NCBI GenBank assembly: GCA_964429195.1
Contig: CAYSBC010000001.1
Span: 31,896-95,895, forward strand
DNA from: JBBAFM01 sp041655415
GTDB lineage: Bacteria; Bacillota; Clostridia; Peptostreptococcales; JAAYPU01
Length of the DNA stretch: 64,000 bases
Reading direction: 5' to 3'
Shown here: positions 17,694-27,049 of the stretch, one piece after another
Position numbering within the stretch: position 1 is the first letter of the stretch
Layout: each line of letters begins with the position of its first letter
Program-made: the position numbers and the translations under genes
The notes under the pieces: generated by a model
Database searches by the model: none
Told to the model about the DNA's origin: nothing
The model's input: the letters and a program-made list of their open reading frames with translations, nothing else

Positions 17694-19082
17694 ATGATAT
17701 TTTTATCAGATACCATCAAGCATGTCTATTGTATAGGCATAGGCGGAATAGGTCTTAGTGGCATTGCTGAAATCCTTTTACATAGAGGCTACAAAGTTTC
17801 CGGAACGGATATAAAACCTACTGAAATAACGGACCATTTAGCAAAAAAAGGTGCTACTATTTATACAGAACATAAACAGGAAAATATCGTGGGTTGCGAT
17901 GTTGTTATTTATTCGGCGGCAGTCGCATCGGATAACCCAGAAATAGTTTATGCTCGTGAACATCATATCCCGGTATTATCTCGTGCAGAAATGTTGGGAA
18001 TCATTATGAAAGAATATGCGAATAATATAGCCATCTCCGGTACCCATGGAAAAACAACCACAACTTCCATGATATCTTTAATTTTATTGGAAAGTTCAAT
18101 GGATCCTACCATTTTAGTCGGTGGGAATTTAGATAAAATAGGTGGTAATGTTCGAATCGGGAAGAGTTCTTATTTTATAACAGAGGCTTGTGAATATGTG
18201 GATAGTTTCTTAGAATTGCAACCCAAAATAGAGGTTATACTCAATATTGATTCCGATCATCTCGATTACTTCAAAGATATCGATCATATTGTCAGATCTT
18301 TTGAACAATTTGCTAACTTGGTTCCTCAAGATGGTCTTATTATAGCTTACAGAGCCAATCCTTTTGTTAGCGGTATTATTAATAATGTAAATTGCCCTGT
18401 CATTACTTTTGGGTATGACAACAGTTGCGATTATTATGCTGAAAATATTAAATTCAATTCCAATGGTATGCCATCCTTTGATGTCTTCCACGCAGAGTCT
18501 GTTCTTGGAAATATTCAGCTTGCAATTCCGGGTGAACATAATGTCAATAATGCACTTGCAGCCATTGCTTGTTGTCATACTTTAGGCATACCTATCAGCT
18601 CAATCATAAAATCCCTTGAATCCTTTACCGGTACCGGAAGAAGGTTTGATGTCATCGGTGTACTGGATAAGGGTGCAAAAGTCATTGATGACTATGCTCA
18701 TCATCCTGAGGAAATCAAAGCAACTCTTAAGGCTTGCACCAATATCAAACATAATAAACTTTGGTGTATTTTTCAACCCCACACATTTACGCGAACAAAG
18801 GCTCTTTTTAATGAATTTATAACAGCCTTTGATGATGCGGATCATATCATACTAACCGATATCTATGCAGCTCGGGAAAAAAATATTTATCAGATTAAAT
18901 CCTCCGATCTGGCGGATGCCATTAAAAACAAATACCCTGATAAGTATGTGCGCTACATCTCCAGCTTTGAAGATATTTGTGCAGAAGTCTTGAAGGAATA
19001 TACTGAAAACGATCTGATTCTAACCATGGGTGCAGGAGATATCTTTAAAGTGGCAGAAATGTTGGTAGCCAATGAGCCATAA
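17694..19082 (+). CDS. murC: UDP-N-acetylmuramate--L-alanine ligase
   Basis: MurC adds L-Ala to UDP-MurNAc, the first amino-acid step of peptidoglycan precursor synthesis, in the cytoplasm. The 462 residues fit the family. The N-terminal Rossmann motif CIGIGGIGLSGIAEI (13-27), ATP loop SGTHGKTTTTS (115-125), EACEYVDSFL and DYAHHPEEIKAT are all present. Start ATG 17694 is preceded by GGAGGTG. It stands alone with its own promoter and terminator, divergent from spoVG. Confidence 0.98.
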   Translation: MIFLSDTIKHVYCIGIGGIGLSGIAEILLHRGYKVSGTDIKPTEITDHLAKKGATIYTEHKQENIVGCDVVIYSAAVASDNPEIVYAREHHIPVLSRAEMLGIIMKEYANNIAISGTHGKTTTTSMISLILLESSMDPTILVGGNLDKIGGNVRIGKSSYFITEACEYVDSFLELQPKIEVILNIDSDHLDYFKDIDHIVRSFEQFANLVPQDGLIIAYRANPFVSGIINNVNCPVITFGYDNSCDYYAENIKFNSNGMPSFDVFHAESVLGNIQLAIPGEHNVNNALAAIACCHTLGIPISSIIKSLESFTGTGRRFDVIGVLDKGAKVIDDYAHHPEEIKATLKACTNIKHNKLWCIFQPHTFTRTKALFNEFITAFDDADHIILTDIYAAREKNIYQIKSSDLADAIKNKYPDKYVRYISSFEDICAEVLKEYTENDLILTMGAGDIFKVAEMLVANEP

Positions 19083-19086
19083 ATAA

Positions 19087-19120
19087 AAGCGTAAGTGATA
19101 AAACTTACGCTTGGTTTTTT
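19087..19120 (+). terminator. Rho-independent terminator after murC
   Basis: AAGCGTAAGT and ACTTACGCTT form a 10-base stem with a 6-base loop, followed by GG and T6. The following minus-strand gene ends 8 bases later. Confidence 0.93.
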
Positions 19121-19127
19121 ATCGAGA

Positions 19128-20291
19128 TTAATACGTGTTCTTGTAGACAATTTTCCCATCGATGATTGTCATGAGCACTTTGCTATTCAAATCAAAAGGA
19201 TGCCTGTCCCAAAGGACTAAATCTGCATCCTTTCCCACTTCTATACTCCCAATCCTATCAGAGACGCCTAATATCTCCGCAGGGTTGATTGTAATGGCCT
19301 TAAGAGCTTCCTCCTCGCCGAGTCCTGCCTTAGCTGCTAAAGCTGCGCAAAGGGGCAAGTACTGGATAGGAGTAACAGGATGATCTGTCATGATAGCAAT
19401 CTTAACACCTGATTTTTGCAATATCCCCGCCGTTTCGAATGTTAAGTTCTTAAGCTCTACCTTGGATCTATCTGTTAAAGCAGGACCAACGATTATTGGG
19501 ATTCCTTCTTCCCTGAGATATTCAGCTATCAAATGCCCTTCCGTACAATGGTTAAGAATTAAATCCAAATTAAATTCCTTTGCAATTCGAATAGCTGTAA
19601 AGATATCATCTGCCCTGTGAGCATGAACCTTTAAAGGTATTTCCTTCTTTAAAACAGGAATTAAAGCTTCCATTTGCATATCAAAGTCCGGATGTTTATC
19701 TTCATCATCGGATTCCTTTTTCTCCAAGTACTCTTTGGCATCCATAAAAGTGCCTCTTAGTAAAGCCGCTGATGCCATCCGTGTCATAGGTGACTTTTCC
19801 AAGTCATTATATACTCTTTTGGGATTTTCCCCCAAAGCACATTTCATGGCAGCAGGGGCTTTCATAATCATATCATCTATCCGTACACCGTAGGTTTTTA
19901 TAGTTGCCGCTTGTCCACCAATAACATTGGCACTTCCAGGGCCTGTGCATGTCGCTGTTATACCGCCTTTATAAGCCTCTTCAAATGTTCTGTCCATAGG
20001 ATTAATGGCATCAATAGCCCGGAGATGCGGTGTTATGGGTTCGGTGGCTTCATTACCATCAGCTCCTTCAAACTCGATAGCGTCTTCCCACATTCCAAGA
20101 TGGCTATGAGCATCTATAAATCCAGGATAAATAGGATACCCTTTCAAATCAAGCTCTTCTTCATCTTTAGCCTCAATATTTTTGTCAATCTTCTTAATCC
20201 TACCTCCCTTGATGACAATATCCATGTTTTCCTTATAGTGACCATCCTTAGTATAAACTTTACCATTTCTTAAAATCATATTTTTCTCCAT
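19128..20291 (-). CDS. Metal-dependent amidohydrolase, substrate unknown
   Basis: A 387-residue amidohydrolase-superfamily enzyme resembling the imidazolonepropionase-like group. Seen: the first metal pair HSH (His62, His64) after PGFIDA, then His223/His225 in KVHAHR, His248 in LNHCTEGH, and Asp303 in MTDHP. The small N- and C-terminal beta domain typical of the superfamily is present (NGKVYTKDG; GKDADLVLWDRHPFDL). It probably hydrolyses a cyclic amide or peptide-like bond. The substrate cannot be told. The start ATG 20291 lies immediately after the ppaX stop. A second ATG at 20279 is possible. No hutU/hutH/hutG neighbours, so histidine breakdown is unlikely. Confidence 0.85.
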   Translation of the reverse strand: MEKNMILRNGKVYTKDGHYKENMDIVIKGGRIKKIDKNIEAKDEEELDLKGYPIYPGFIDAHSHLGMWEDAIEFEGADGNEATEPITPHLRAIDAINPMDRTFEEAYKGGITATCTGPGSANVIGGQAATIKTYGVRIDDMIMKAPAAMKCALGENPKRVYNDLEKSPMTRMASAALLRGTFMDAKEYLEKKESDDEDKHPDFDMQMEALIPVLKKEIPLKVHAHRADDIFTAIRIAKEFNLDLILNHCTEGHLIAEYLREEGIPIIVGPALTDRSKVELKNLTFETAGILQKSGVKIAIMTDHPVTPIQYLPLCAALAAKAGLGEEEALKAITINPAEILGVSDRIGSIEVGKDADLVLWDRHPFDLNSKVLMTIIDGKIVYKNTY

Positions 20292-20292
20292 T

Positions 20293-20952
20293 TCATCTCT
20301 TTTGAAAATCCTTTAAATTGTGCGCCCTGATAATTGAAAAAATATCCTCAGCCTTTTCAAGAATAAAATCCGGATTAAGTAATTCCATATTCTCTTTAAG
20401 CATGCTCCATCCCACTAGAACAGATAGGACACCTGCACGATGTGATGCATCGATATCAAAGGGTGTATCACCTATCATAATCGCTTCTTCCGGTTTGCTT
20501 TTGAGGGCTTCAAGGGCCTTAAGAAGGGGTTCAGGATCCGGTTTATGTCTTTCACAATCGTCCGCTGTTATAATCGTGTGGAAATATTTTGTTAAGCCAA
20601 ATTTATTCAAGCCGGCCAAAGTCGTTTGCATAAGCCTCGATGTGACCAAGCCCAACTTATAGCCTTCTTCATGCAGTCTTTGAATGACATGATCCATGCC
20701 TTCAAATATTTCAATTAAATCTTCAAACCTTGCATAGTGATAGTCCCTATATATTTTTACAGCATCTTCAACAGAGCCTTCCATATCTCTCTTTAAGGTT
20801 ATATGTAACGGTTCTCCAAAATATTTTACAATCTCTGTTACATCCTTTTCCTTTCCTAAGATACTCCGATAAGTATGCTGAAAGGAATCGATAATAACAG
20901 TATTGGTATTGATGAGCGTACCATCAAAATCAAATAAAATCGTATTAATCAT
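20293..20952 (-). CDS. ppaX: HAD-family hydrolase, PpaX-like pyrophosphatase
   Basis: A 219-residue HAD phosphatase: nucleophile motif FDFDGTL (Asp8, Asp10), cap domain, LVTSR (motif II), KPDPEPLLKAL with the conserved Lys (motif III) and MIGDTPFDIDAS (motif IV). The LINTNxxIIxSFxHT N-terminal segment resembles Bacillus PpaX, which hydrolyses pyrophosphate from HPr-Ser-P dephosphorylation. Phosphoglycolate phosphatase is the main alternative. The gene lies 5 bases downstream of tex, in the secA-prfB-tex run, and is followed by the amidohydrolase. hprK is not in the window, so the link to carbon regulation is inference. Confidence 0.75.
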   Translation of the reverse strand: MINTILFDFDGTLINTNTVIIDSFQHTYRSILGKEKDVTEIVKYFGEPLHITLKRDMEGSVEDAVKIYRDYHYARFEDLIEIFEGMDHVIQRLHEEGYKLGLVTSRLMQTTLAGLNKFGLTKYFHTIITADDCERHKPDPEPLLKALEALKSKPEEAIMIGDTPFDIDASHRAGVLSVLVGWSMLKENMELLNPDFILEKAEDIFSIIRAHNLKDFQKR

Positions 20953-20957
20953 ATTAT

Positions 20958-23126
20958 TTACAATCCTTTCATCGTTAGCGAAATCCTTCCTTTGCTTTCA
21001 TTGATCTCCATTATTTTGACCTTCACTATATCACCTACATTGATGGCATCTGATGGGTGCTTAATATATTTATCGCTTATTTGCGATATATGAACAAGCC
21101 CATCATCCTTGACACCAATATCAACAAATGCGCCAAAGTCGACAACATTTCTAACGGTACCCATAAGCTCCATGCCTATCCTTAAATCCTCCAATTTTAA
21201 AACATCGCTTCTTAAAACAACCCCGGGCAACTCTTCCCTCGGATCTCTGCCCGGCTTCTTTAATTCACTGACAATGTCCTGTAGAGTTGGGACTCCAATA
21301 GCTATTTTTACAGCTATTTCTTCCATAGCCTTTTTTGAAGCATCGGTTAATGTCAATATTTTAGCTTTTACTTGGTTAATATCACTCTTTTTAAAATCCT
21401 CTTCGTCTACTTCAAGCAAGGCCATCAAACGATACACAGCATCATAGGATTCAGGATGAACAGCCGTATTATCCAAGATGCATTCGCCATCCGCAATTCT
21501 TAAAAAGCCTGCACATTGCTCAAAAGTCTTTTCCCCTACTTTTGGAATCTTCCTGAGCTCTTTCCTGTTCCTAAATTTCCCTTTTTCCTCTCTATATTGA
21601 ACGATATTCCTTGCCACAGTTCCATTGATACCCGATACGTATTTAAGAAGCGAAGGCGATGCAGTATTTAAATCCACGCCTACTCTATTAACACAATCTT
21701 CTACAATATCCTTTAAAGTATTATCCAAGAGGCTTTGACTGACATCATGCTGATATTGGCCTACACCGATATGTTTAGGATCAATCTTTACCAGTTCAGC
21801 CAAAGAGTCCTGCAACCTTCGCCCAATGGATAAGGCCCCTCTTGTTGTCACATCCAGCTCAGGATACTCCTCTGCTGCAATTTTGGAAGCGGAATAGACA
21901 GAAGCTCCTGCTTCACTGACAATTGTATAATGAATCTTCTCATTCATTTCTTTGATGGTATCCGCTATAAACTGTTCTGTTTCCCTGGACGCTGTCCCAT
22001 TGCCAATAGCCACCACATCAACATTGTATTTTAACAATATTTCCTTTGTAACACTCTTGGAATTTATAATATCAAAGCGGGGTGCATTAGGAAATATGGT
22101 GGTATAATCTAATAGTTTTCCGGTTTCGTCGAGAATAGCAATTTTGCATCCTGTTCTAAAACTTGGATCTACTGCCATAACCCTCACATTTTTAAGGGGC
22201 GGTGCCATTAATAATTTCTCCGTATTTTGGCCAAATACCTTAACAGCTTCTTTCTCGGCCCGCTCATAAAGTATATTCCGTATTTCTCTTTCAATAGAAG
22301 GCATGATAAGCCGTTTTAATGCATCTTCAATGGTAGCCTCTAAGTGATGGGTCATGACTTCTTCTGTCGTCCTTAGGATATCCCCTTTTAAAGTGTTCTT
22401 AATTTCATCTAAAGGGACTATAAATTTAACGTTTAATTTCTTCTCCTTCTCACCTCTATTGATAGCTAAAATTCTGTGAGAGGGTATTTTATGAATTCCT
22501 TCAGAATAATCATAATACATTTCATAGACAGATTCTTCGTTAGGATCAGTTGCCTCCGTTCTCAAGGAACCTTTCTTCATACAAATATTTCTTATTTCTT
22601 CTCGGTACTTAGGGTTGTCCGATATGATTTCTGCAAGGATATCCAGAGCACCCTTGAGAGCCTCGGATTCGTCTTGGACTTGTAATTCTTCATTGATAAA
22701 GCTTTTACATAGGGCATCCAGGTCTTTATCCTTCACTTCTTGCTCTAATAAAATTTTAGCTAAGGGATCCAGACCCTTTTCTATAGCAATAGAGGCCCTT
22801 GTTCGCTTTTTTTGTTTAAAAGGTCGATAAAGGTCCTCTAGTTTTTGAAGAGTGTCTGCTTCACATATTTCTCTTTCTACCTCCGGAGTCATCTTTTCCT
22901 GTTCACCAATAAGCCTGATAATCTCGTCTTTTCTTTTGTCAAGATTTCGCATATAGGTGAGCTTCTCATAGAGTTCTCGCAACAAAACATCGGATAATCC
23001 ACCTGTAATCTCCTTCCTATATCTTGCTATAAAAGGAATGGTATTGCCCTGATCAATCAATTCTATTGTCTTTTCAACCCGACTCTTTCCGATGTTTAAT
23101 TCCCTGGCTAGTCTTTCTGCAATCAT
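20958..23126 (-). CDS. tex: Tex-family RNA-binding transcription accessory protein
   Basis: A 722-residue Tex protein: helical N-terminal domain, YqgF/RNase H-like domain (VMAVDPSFRTGCKIAILDE), helix-hairpin-helix region (VGVDLNTASPSLLKYVSGI) and a C-terminal S1 domain (GTVRNVVDFGAFVDIGVKDDGLVHISQ). Tex binds nucleic acids and affects transcription or RNA handling. Its exact role is unsettled in the family. The ATG overlaps the prfB stop (ATGA), with GAGGTGAAACA as ribosome site, so it is translationally coupled to RF2. Confidence 0.96.
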   Translation of the reverse strand: MIAERLARELNIGKSRVEKTIELIDQGNTIPFIARYRKEITGGLSDVLLRELYEKLTYMRNLDKRKDEIIRLIGEQEKMTPEVEREICEADTLQKLEDLYRPFKQKKRTRASIAIEKGLDPLAKILLEQEVKDKDLDALCKSFINEELQVQDESEALKGALDILAEIISDNPKYREEIRNICMKKGSLRTEATDPNEESVYEMYYDYSEGIHKIPSHRILAINRGEKEKKLNVKFIVPLDEIKNTLKGDILRTTEEVMTHHLEATIEDALKRLIMPSIEREIRNILYERAEKEAVKVFGQNTEKLLMAPPLKNVRVMAVDPSFRTGCKIAILDETGKLLDYTTIFPNAPRFDIINSKSVTKEILLKYNVDVVAIGNGTASRETEQFIADTIKEMNEKIHYTIVSEAGASVYSASKIAAEEYPELDVTTRGALSIGRRLQDSLAELVKIDPKHIGVGQYQHDVSQSLLDNTLKDIVEDCVNRVGVDLNTASPSLLKYVSGINGTVARNIVQYREEKGKFRNRKELRKIPKVGEKTFEQCAGFLRIADGECILDNTAVHPESYDAVYRLMALLEVDEEDFKKSDINQVKAKILTLTDASKKAMEEIAVKIAIGVPTLQDIVSELKKPGRDPREELPGVVLRSDVLKLEDLRIGMELMGTVRNVVDFGAFVDIGVKDDGLVHISQISDKYIKHPSDAINVGDIVKVKIMEINESKGRISLTMKGL

Positions 23127-24236
23127 TGTTTCACCTCTAATGCATCTTGTTTCAGCTTCTCGTTGATAAAAATATCAATATCACCATCCATAACACTTTG
23201 GACATTACCCACCTCGGCATCTGTCCTATGATCTTTGACCATAGTATAGGGATGAAAAACATAGGACCTTATCTGGCTCCCCCAAGTAATTTGACTATAA
23301 TCTCCCTGAAGCTCATTAATCCTTTGTTTCTTCTCTTGTTCTTTAAGGGCTATAAGCTTGGCCATAAGCATCTTCATCGCTATTTCTTTATTCTGATGCT
23401 GAGATCTTTCGTTCTGGCATTGGACTACAATATTTGTAGGTAAATGGGTAATACGAATAGCGGAATCAGTTTTATTAACATGCTGTCCGCCTGCTCCACT
23501 GGATCTGTAGGTATCTATCCTCAAATCCTTCATGTCGATATCAATTTTAACATCGTCATCAAGCTCAGGCATAACATCTAAGGACGCAAAGGAAGTGTGT
23601 CGCCTGCCTGAAGAGTCATAAGGAGATATTCGCACTATACGATGAACACCCTTTTCATTCTTTAAATAGCCATAAGCATTTTCACCCTGAATAAGAAAAT
23701 CAGCACTTTTGATGCCACCTTCCTTATCAGATATCAGGTTCATTGTCTTTATATGAAAGTTCTTTCTTTCAGCCCATCGGGTATACATTCTAACAAGCAT
23801 CTCTGCCCAGTCTTGTGCATCCAATCCACCTGATCCGGCATGAATGGATATAATGGCGTTGTTTTTATCGTATTCACCTTTAAGAAGAATCTCGATTTTA
23901 AATCCATCTACTTTTTGCAAAATATTTTCATAAGCTTCCTCTATCTCATCTACAAAGGATTCCTCGGGTTCTTCTATAGCTAACTCTATCATCAATTTTA
24001 AATCATTAAAATCATGGATAAGATTTTGGTAACCTTCTATTTTTAATTCGATATTCTTCTTTTTTTGCAGAATTTCTTGTGCTTTTTGATTGTCGTTCCA
24101 AAAGCTTTCTTCTGCTACCTTATATCCGAATTCTTCAAGTTGTTGCTCTAATGTAGGGATGTCAAAGGGATTCACTTATTTCTTTTATATCTTTATCTAT
24201 ATCACTTAACTGATACTTTATTTGTTCAAGCAGCAT
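23123..24236 (-). CDS. prfB: Peptide chain release factor 2 (programmed +1 frameshift)
   Basis: RF2 reads UAA and UGA and releases the finished peptide. The gene starts at ATG 24236, 18 bases after the secA stop, encodes 24 codons (MLLEQIKYQL...ISESL), then meets CTT TGA C and continues in the +1 frame (DIPTLEQQLEEF...), giving 370 residues, close to the Bacillus 366. A GTG at 24175 that avoids the shift lacks the N-terminal helix and is not preferred. Catalytic GGQ is in SSGAGGQHVNK. The discriminator tripeptide is SPY instead of the usual SPF. The final stop, overlapping tex, is also TGA. Confidence 0.96.
24161..24167 (-). promoter_or_regulatory. Programmed +1 ribosomal frameshift site in prfB
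   Basis: Minus strand CTTTGAC at codons 24-25 of prfB. The in-frame TGA (24164-24162) is followed by C, the poor-termination context used for RF2 autoregulation. The upstream Shine-Dalgarno-like stimulator is weak here: AAGTGA a few bases before, compared with AGGGGG in E. coli. Confidence 0.95.
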
Positions 24237-24253
24237 CAAATGGATCACATCCT

Positions 24254-27007
24254 TTATTCGTTTTCTTTTCCACAACATTTTTTATACTTTTTACCGCTAC
24301 CACATGGGCACAATTCATTTCGACCCACTGTCTTTTCTTTTACGATGGGCTTCATAGGCTGAGATGACCTGGATTGATTGACAGCTCTGTTCTGCATTTT
24401 TTGTCTTTCACTCTCTCCCCTGTCTTCGCCCATATTCATGGCATCTTCTTTTTGTTCATTGGCTATCCTTACAACCTGTTTTCTTTGAACATTGGTATGA
24501 ACAGTCACATTAAACATATTTCTTACCGTATCTTCCTGTATGCTCTTTATCATGGCTTCGAACATATCAAAGCCTTCATTCTGGTAAGCTCTTACAGGAT
24601 CTTCGTTCCCAATGGCCCGAAGTCCTATTCCTTCTTTCAGTTGATCCATGGCATCAATATGTTCCATCCACTTGGAATCAACTTGTCTTAAAACGATAAT
24701 TCTTTCAATATCTCTAATCCTATCTAAGCCTATTTCTTCCTCTTTTATTGCATAAAGGTCATTGGCTGTTTTTAGGATTGTGTCTTTCAAATCCTTAATA
24801 GTGAGGGACTCAATATTATCGAATTGAAGATTAATACCTTGAAAATAAGCACTTAACGCTTTTTCCAAACCTACCAAGTCCCATTCTTCCGGATATTTTA
24901 CATCCCCTGTATGCATTAAAATAGTGTCATCTATCAGATCATCAACCATACTAAAAATATGATCCCTCATATTTTCTCCTTGAAGGACTCTTCTTCTTTG
25001 GTTATAAATGACCTCTCTTTGCTTATTCATCACATCATCATATTGTAAGACATATTTTCGAATGGAGAAATTTCTTCCTTCCACTTTTTTCTGGGCATTC
25101 TCTATGGATTTTGTAAGAATACCAGCTTCAATAGCATCATTATCATCCATTCCCATTTTAGCAACAAAGTTTTGAAGTCGTTCTCCCCCAAATAATCGCA
25201 TCAAATCATCATCTAAACCAATAAAGAATTGAGAGGAACCGGCATCTCCTTGTCTTCCTGATCTACCTCTAAGCTGATTATCGATACGTCTTGAGTCATG
25301 CCTTTCGGTCCCTATGATGTGAAGACCACCCACTTCTTTCACTTTAATTTGCTCAGCTTCTCTTTCTTTTTTAATTTTCCCGAAGATCTCATGGTATTCT
25401 TTTCTAATATCTATCAGCTCTTGGGATTCTAAAGGAATTAAACTGGATACTGCTGATATCGTATCATTGTCGTATCCATTTTTCCGCATCTCAACTTTTG
25501 CCTCGAATTCAGGATTTCCACCTAATAGTATATCTGTTCCACGACCTGCCATGTTGGTGGCAATGGTCACAGCACCAAATCGTCCGGCATCTGCGATGAT
25601 CTCTGCTTCCTTTTCATGGTTTTTAGCATTCAATACATTATGCCTGATTCCGTTTTTCCTTAATATTTCGCTGATAAATTCAGATTTTTCTATAGAAATG
25701 GTCCCTACAAGAACCGGCTGACCCTTCTCATGTTTTTCTTTAACTTGTCTTAGAATAGCCGCGTATTTACCTTCACCTCTACTATAGATAGAATCAGGTT
25801 TATCCTCTCTGACAACAGGTTTATTTGTAGGAATTTCAACAACATCCATGTTATATATCTCTTTGAATTCATCCTCTTCTGTTTTAGCAGTACCTGTCAT
25901 ACCGGCTAATTTATTGTACATTCTAAAATAATTTTGAAGTGTAATTGTTGCTAAGGTTTTGGATTCTTTTCTTATATTAAGATTTTCTTTCGCTTCAATA
26001 GCTTGATGAAGTCCATTGCTGTAGCGCCTTCCAAACATTAACCTTCCTGTAAACTCATCAACAATGATTATCTCTCCGTCTTTAACAACATAATCAATGT
26101 CTTTTTTCATCAAGGTTCTAGCCTTTAAGGCTTGAAGGATATGATGATTAAGCTCCATATTTTCAGGATCCGATAGGTTTTCCACTTTAAAGTAAGCCTC
26201 AGCTTTCGCAACTCCCTCTTCTGTTAAGGAAAGGGTATTCGCCTTTTCATCTACCGTAAAATCTTCTTCCTGTTTATACCTTGTCACAAATTGATTGGCT
26301 CTTACATAAAGATCTGTTGATTCTTCTCCTTGCCCTGAAATGATTAAAGGTGTCCTAGCCTCATCAATAAGTATGCTATCCACCTCATCCACTATGGCAT
26401 AATTCAATTCCCTTTGACACATTTCTTCCTTATAGATAACCATATTATCTCTAAGGTAATCAAAGCCGTATTCATTATTCGTACCATAAGTGATATCGCA
26501 ATAATAGGCCGCTTTTCTTTGATCATGTGTCAATCCATGAATAATGCAACCTACGCTAAGGCCCATAAAATTATAAAACTTGCCCATCCACTCCATGTCA
26601 CGTTTGGCCAAATAATCATTGACTGTAACGACATGAACGCCTTTCCCAGCTAATGCATTGAGATATACCGGTAATGTGGCTACTAAGGTCTTTCCTTCTC
26701 CTGTCTTCATTTCTGCTATTCTTCCTTGATGAAGGACTATCCCACCTAAGAGTTGTACAGGGAAATGCTTCATGCCTAGAGAACGGTAGCAGCCTTCTCT
26801 TGCGGCTGCATAGGCTTCTACAAGCAAATCATCCAGGGTTTCACCTTTTCCCAGTCGATCTTTAAATTCGATTGTTTTATATCTCAATTCTTCATCCGTT
26901 AACTTTTGAAAATCCGGTTCTAAGGCCTCTATTTTTTTTCCTATCTTATCGATTTTTTTTAATTCCTTACTATTAATACTACCTAGTACCTTCTCTAATA
27001 AACCCAT
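24254..27007 (-). CDS. secA: Preprotein translocase ATPase SecA
   Basis: SecA drives proteins through SecYEG. The 917-residue product has Walker A MKTGEGKTLVA, the preprotein-binding domain, the helicase-like MAGRGTDILLGGNP and QLRGRSGRQGD motifs, and a C-terminal zinc-binding tail CPCGSGKKYKKCC, the site for SecB or ribosome contact. Start ATG 27007 with AAGGAGAAGAG. It is followed by prfB after 18 bases, the common secA-prfB order. It lies 43 bases downstream of aspartokinase with no obvious terminator between. Confidence 0.98.
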   Translation of the reverse strand: MGLLEKVLGSINSKELKKIDKIGKKIEALEPDFQKLTDEELRYKTIEFKDRLGKGETLDDLLVEAYAAAREGCYRSLGMKHFPVQLLGGIVLHQGRIAEMKTGEGKTLVATLPVYLNALAGKGVHVVTVNDYLAKRDMEWMGKFYNFMGLSVGCIIHGLTHDQRKAAYYCDITYGTNNEYGFDYLRDNMVIYKEEMCQRELNYAIVDEVDSILIDEARTPLIISGQGEESTDLYVRANQFVTRYKQEEDFTVDEKANTLSLTEEGVAKAEAYFKVENLSDPENMELNHHILQALKARTLMKKDIDYVVKDGEIIIVDEFTGRLMFGRRYSNGLHQAIEAKENLNIRKESKTLATITLQNYFRMYNKLAGMTGTAKTEEDEFKEIYNMDVVEIPTNKPVVREDKPDSIYSRGEGKYAAILRQVKEKHEKGQPVLVGTISIEKSEFISEILRKNGIRHNVLNAKNHEKEAEIIADAGRFGAVTIATNMAGRGTDILLGGNPEFEAKVEMRKNGYDNDTISAVSSLIPLESQELIDIRKEYHEIFGKIKKEREAEQIKVKEVGGLHIIGTERHDSRRIDNQLRGRSGRQGDAGSSQFFIGLDDDLMRLFGGERLQNFVAKMGMDDNDAIEAGILTKSIENAQKKVEGRNFSIRKYVLQYDDVMNKQREVIYNQRRRVLQGENMRDHIFSMVDDLIDDTILMHTGDVKYPEEWDLVGLEKALSAYFQGINLQFDNIESLTIKDLKDTILKTANDLYAIKEEEIGLDRIRDIERIIVLRQVDSKWMEHIDAMDQLKEGIGLRAIGNEDPVRAYQNEGFDMFEAMIKSIQEDTVRNMFNVTVHTNVQRKQVVRIANEQKEDAMNMGEDRGESERQKMQNRAVNQSRSSQPMKPIVKEKTVGRNELCPCGSGKKYKKCCGKENE

Positions 27008-27049
27008 CTCTTCTCCTTCCGGTCAACACAAGAAAATCAAAGTCCGTCA

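Noticed and set aside
24173..24175. GTG start giving RF2 without a frameshift
   Set aside because: No ribosome site, and the N-terminal helix with the CTT TGA C signal lies upstream as in other prfB genes.
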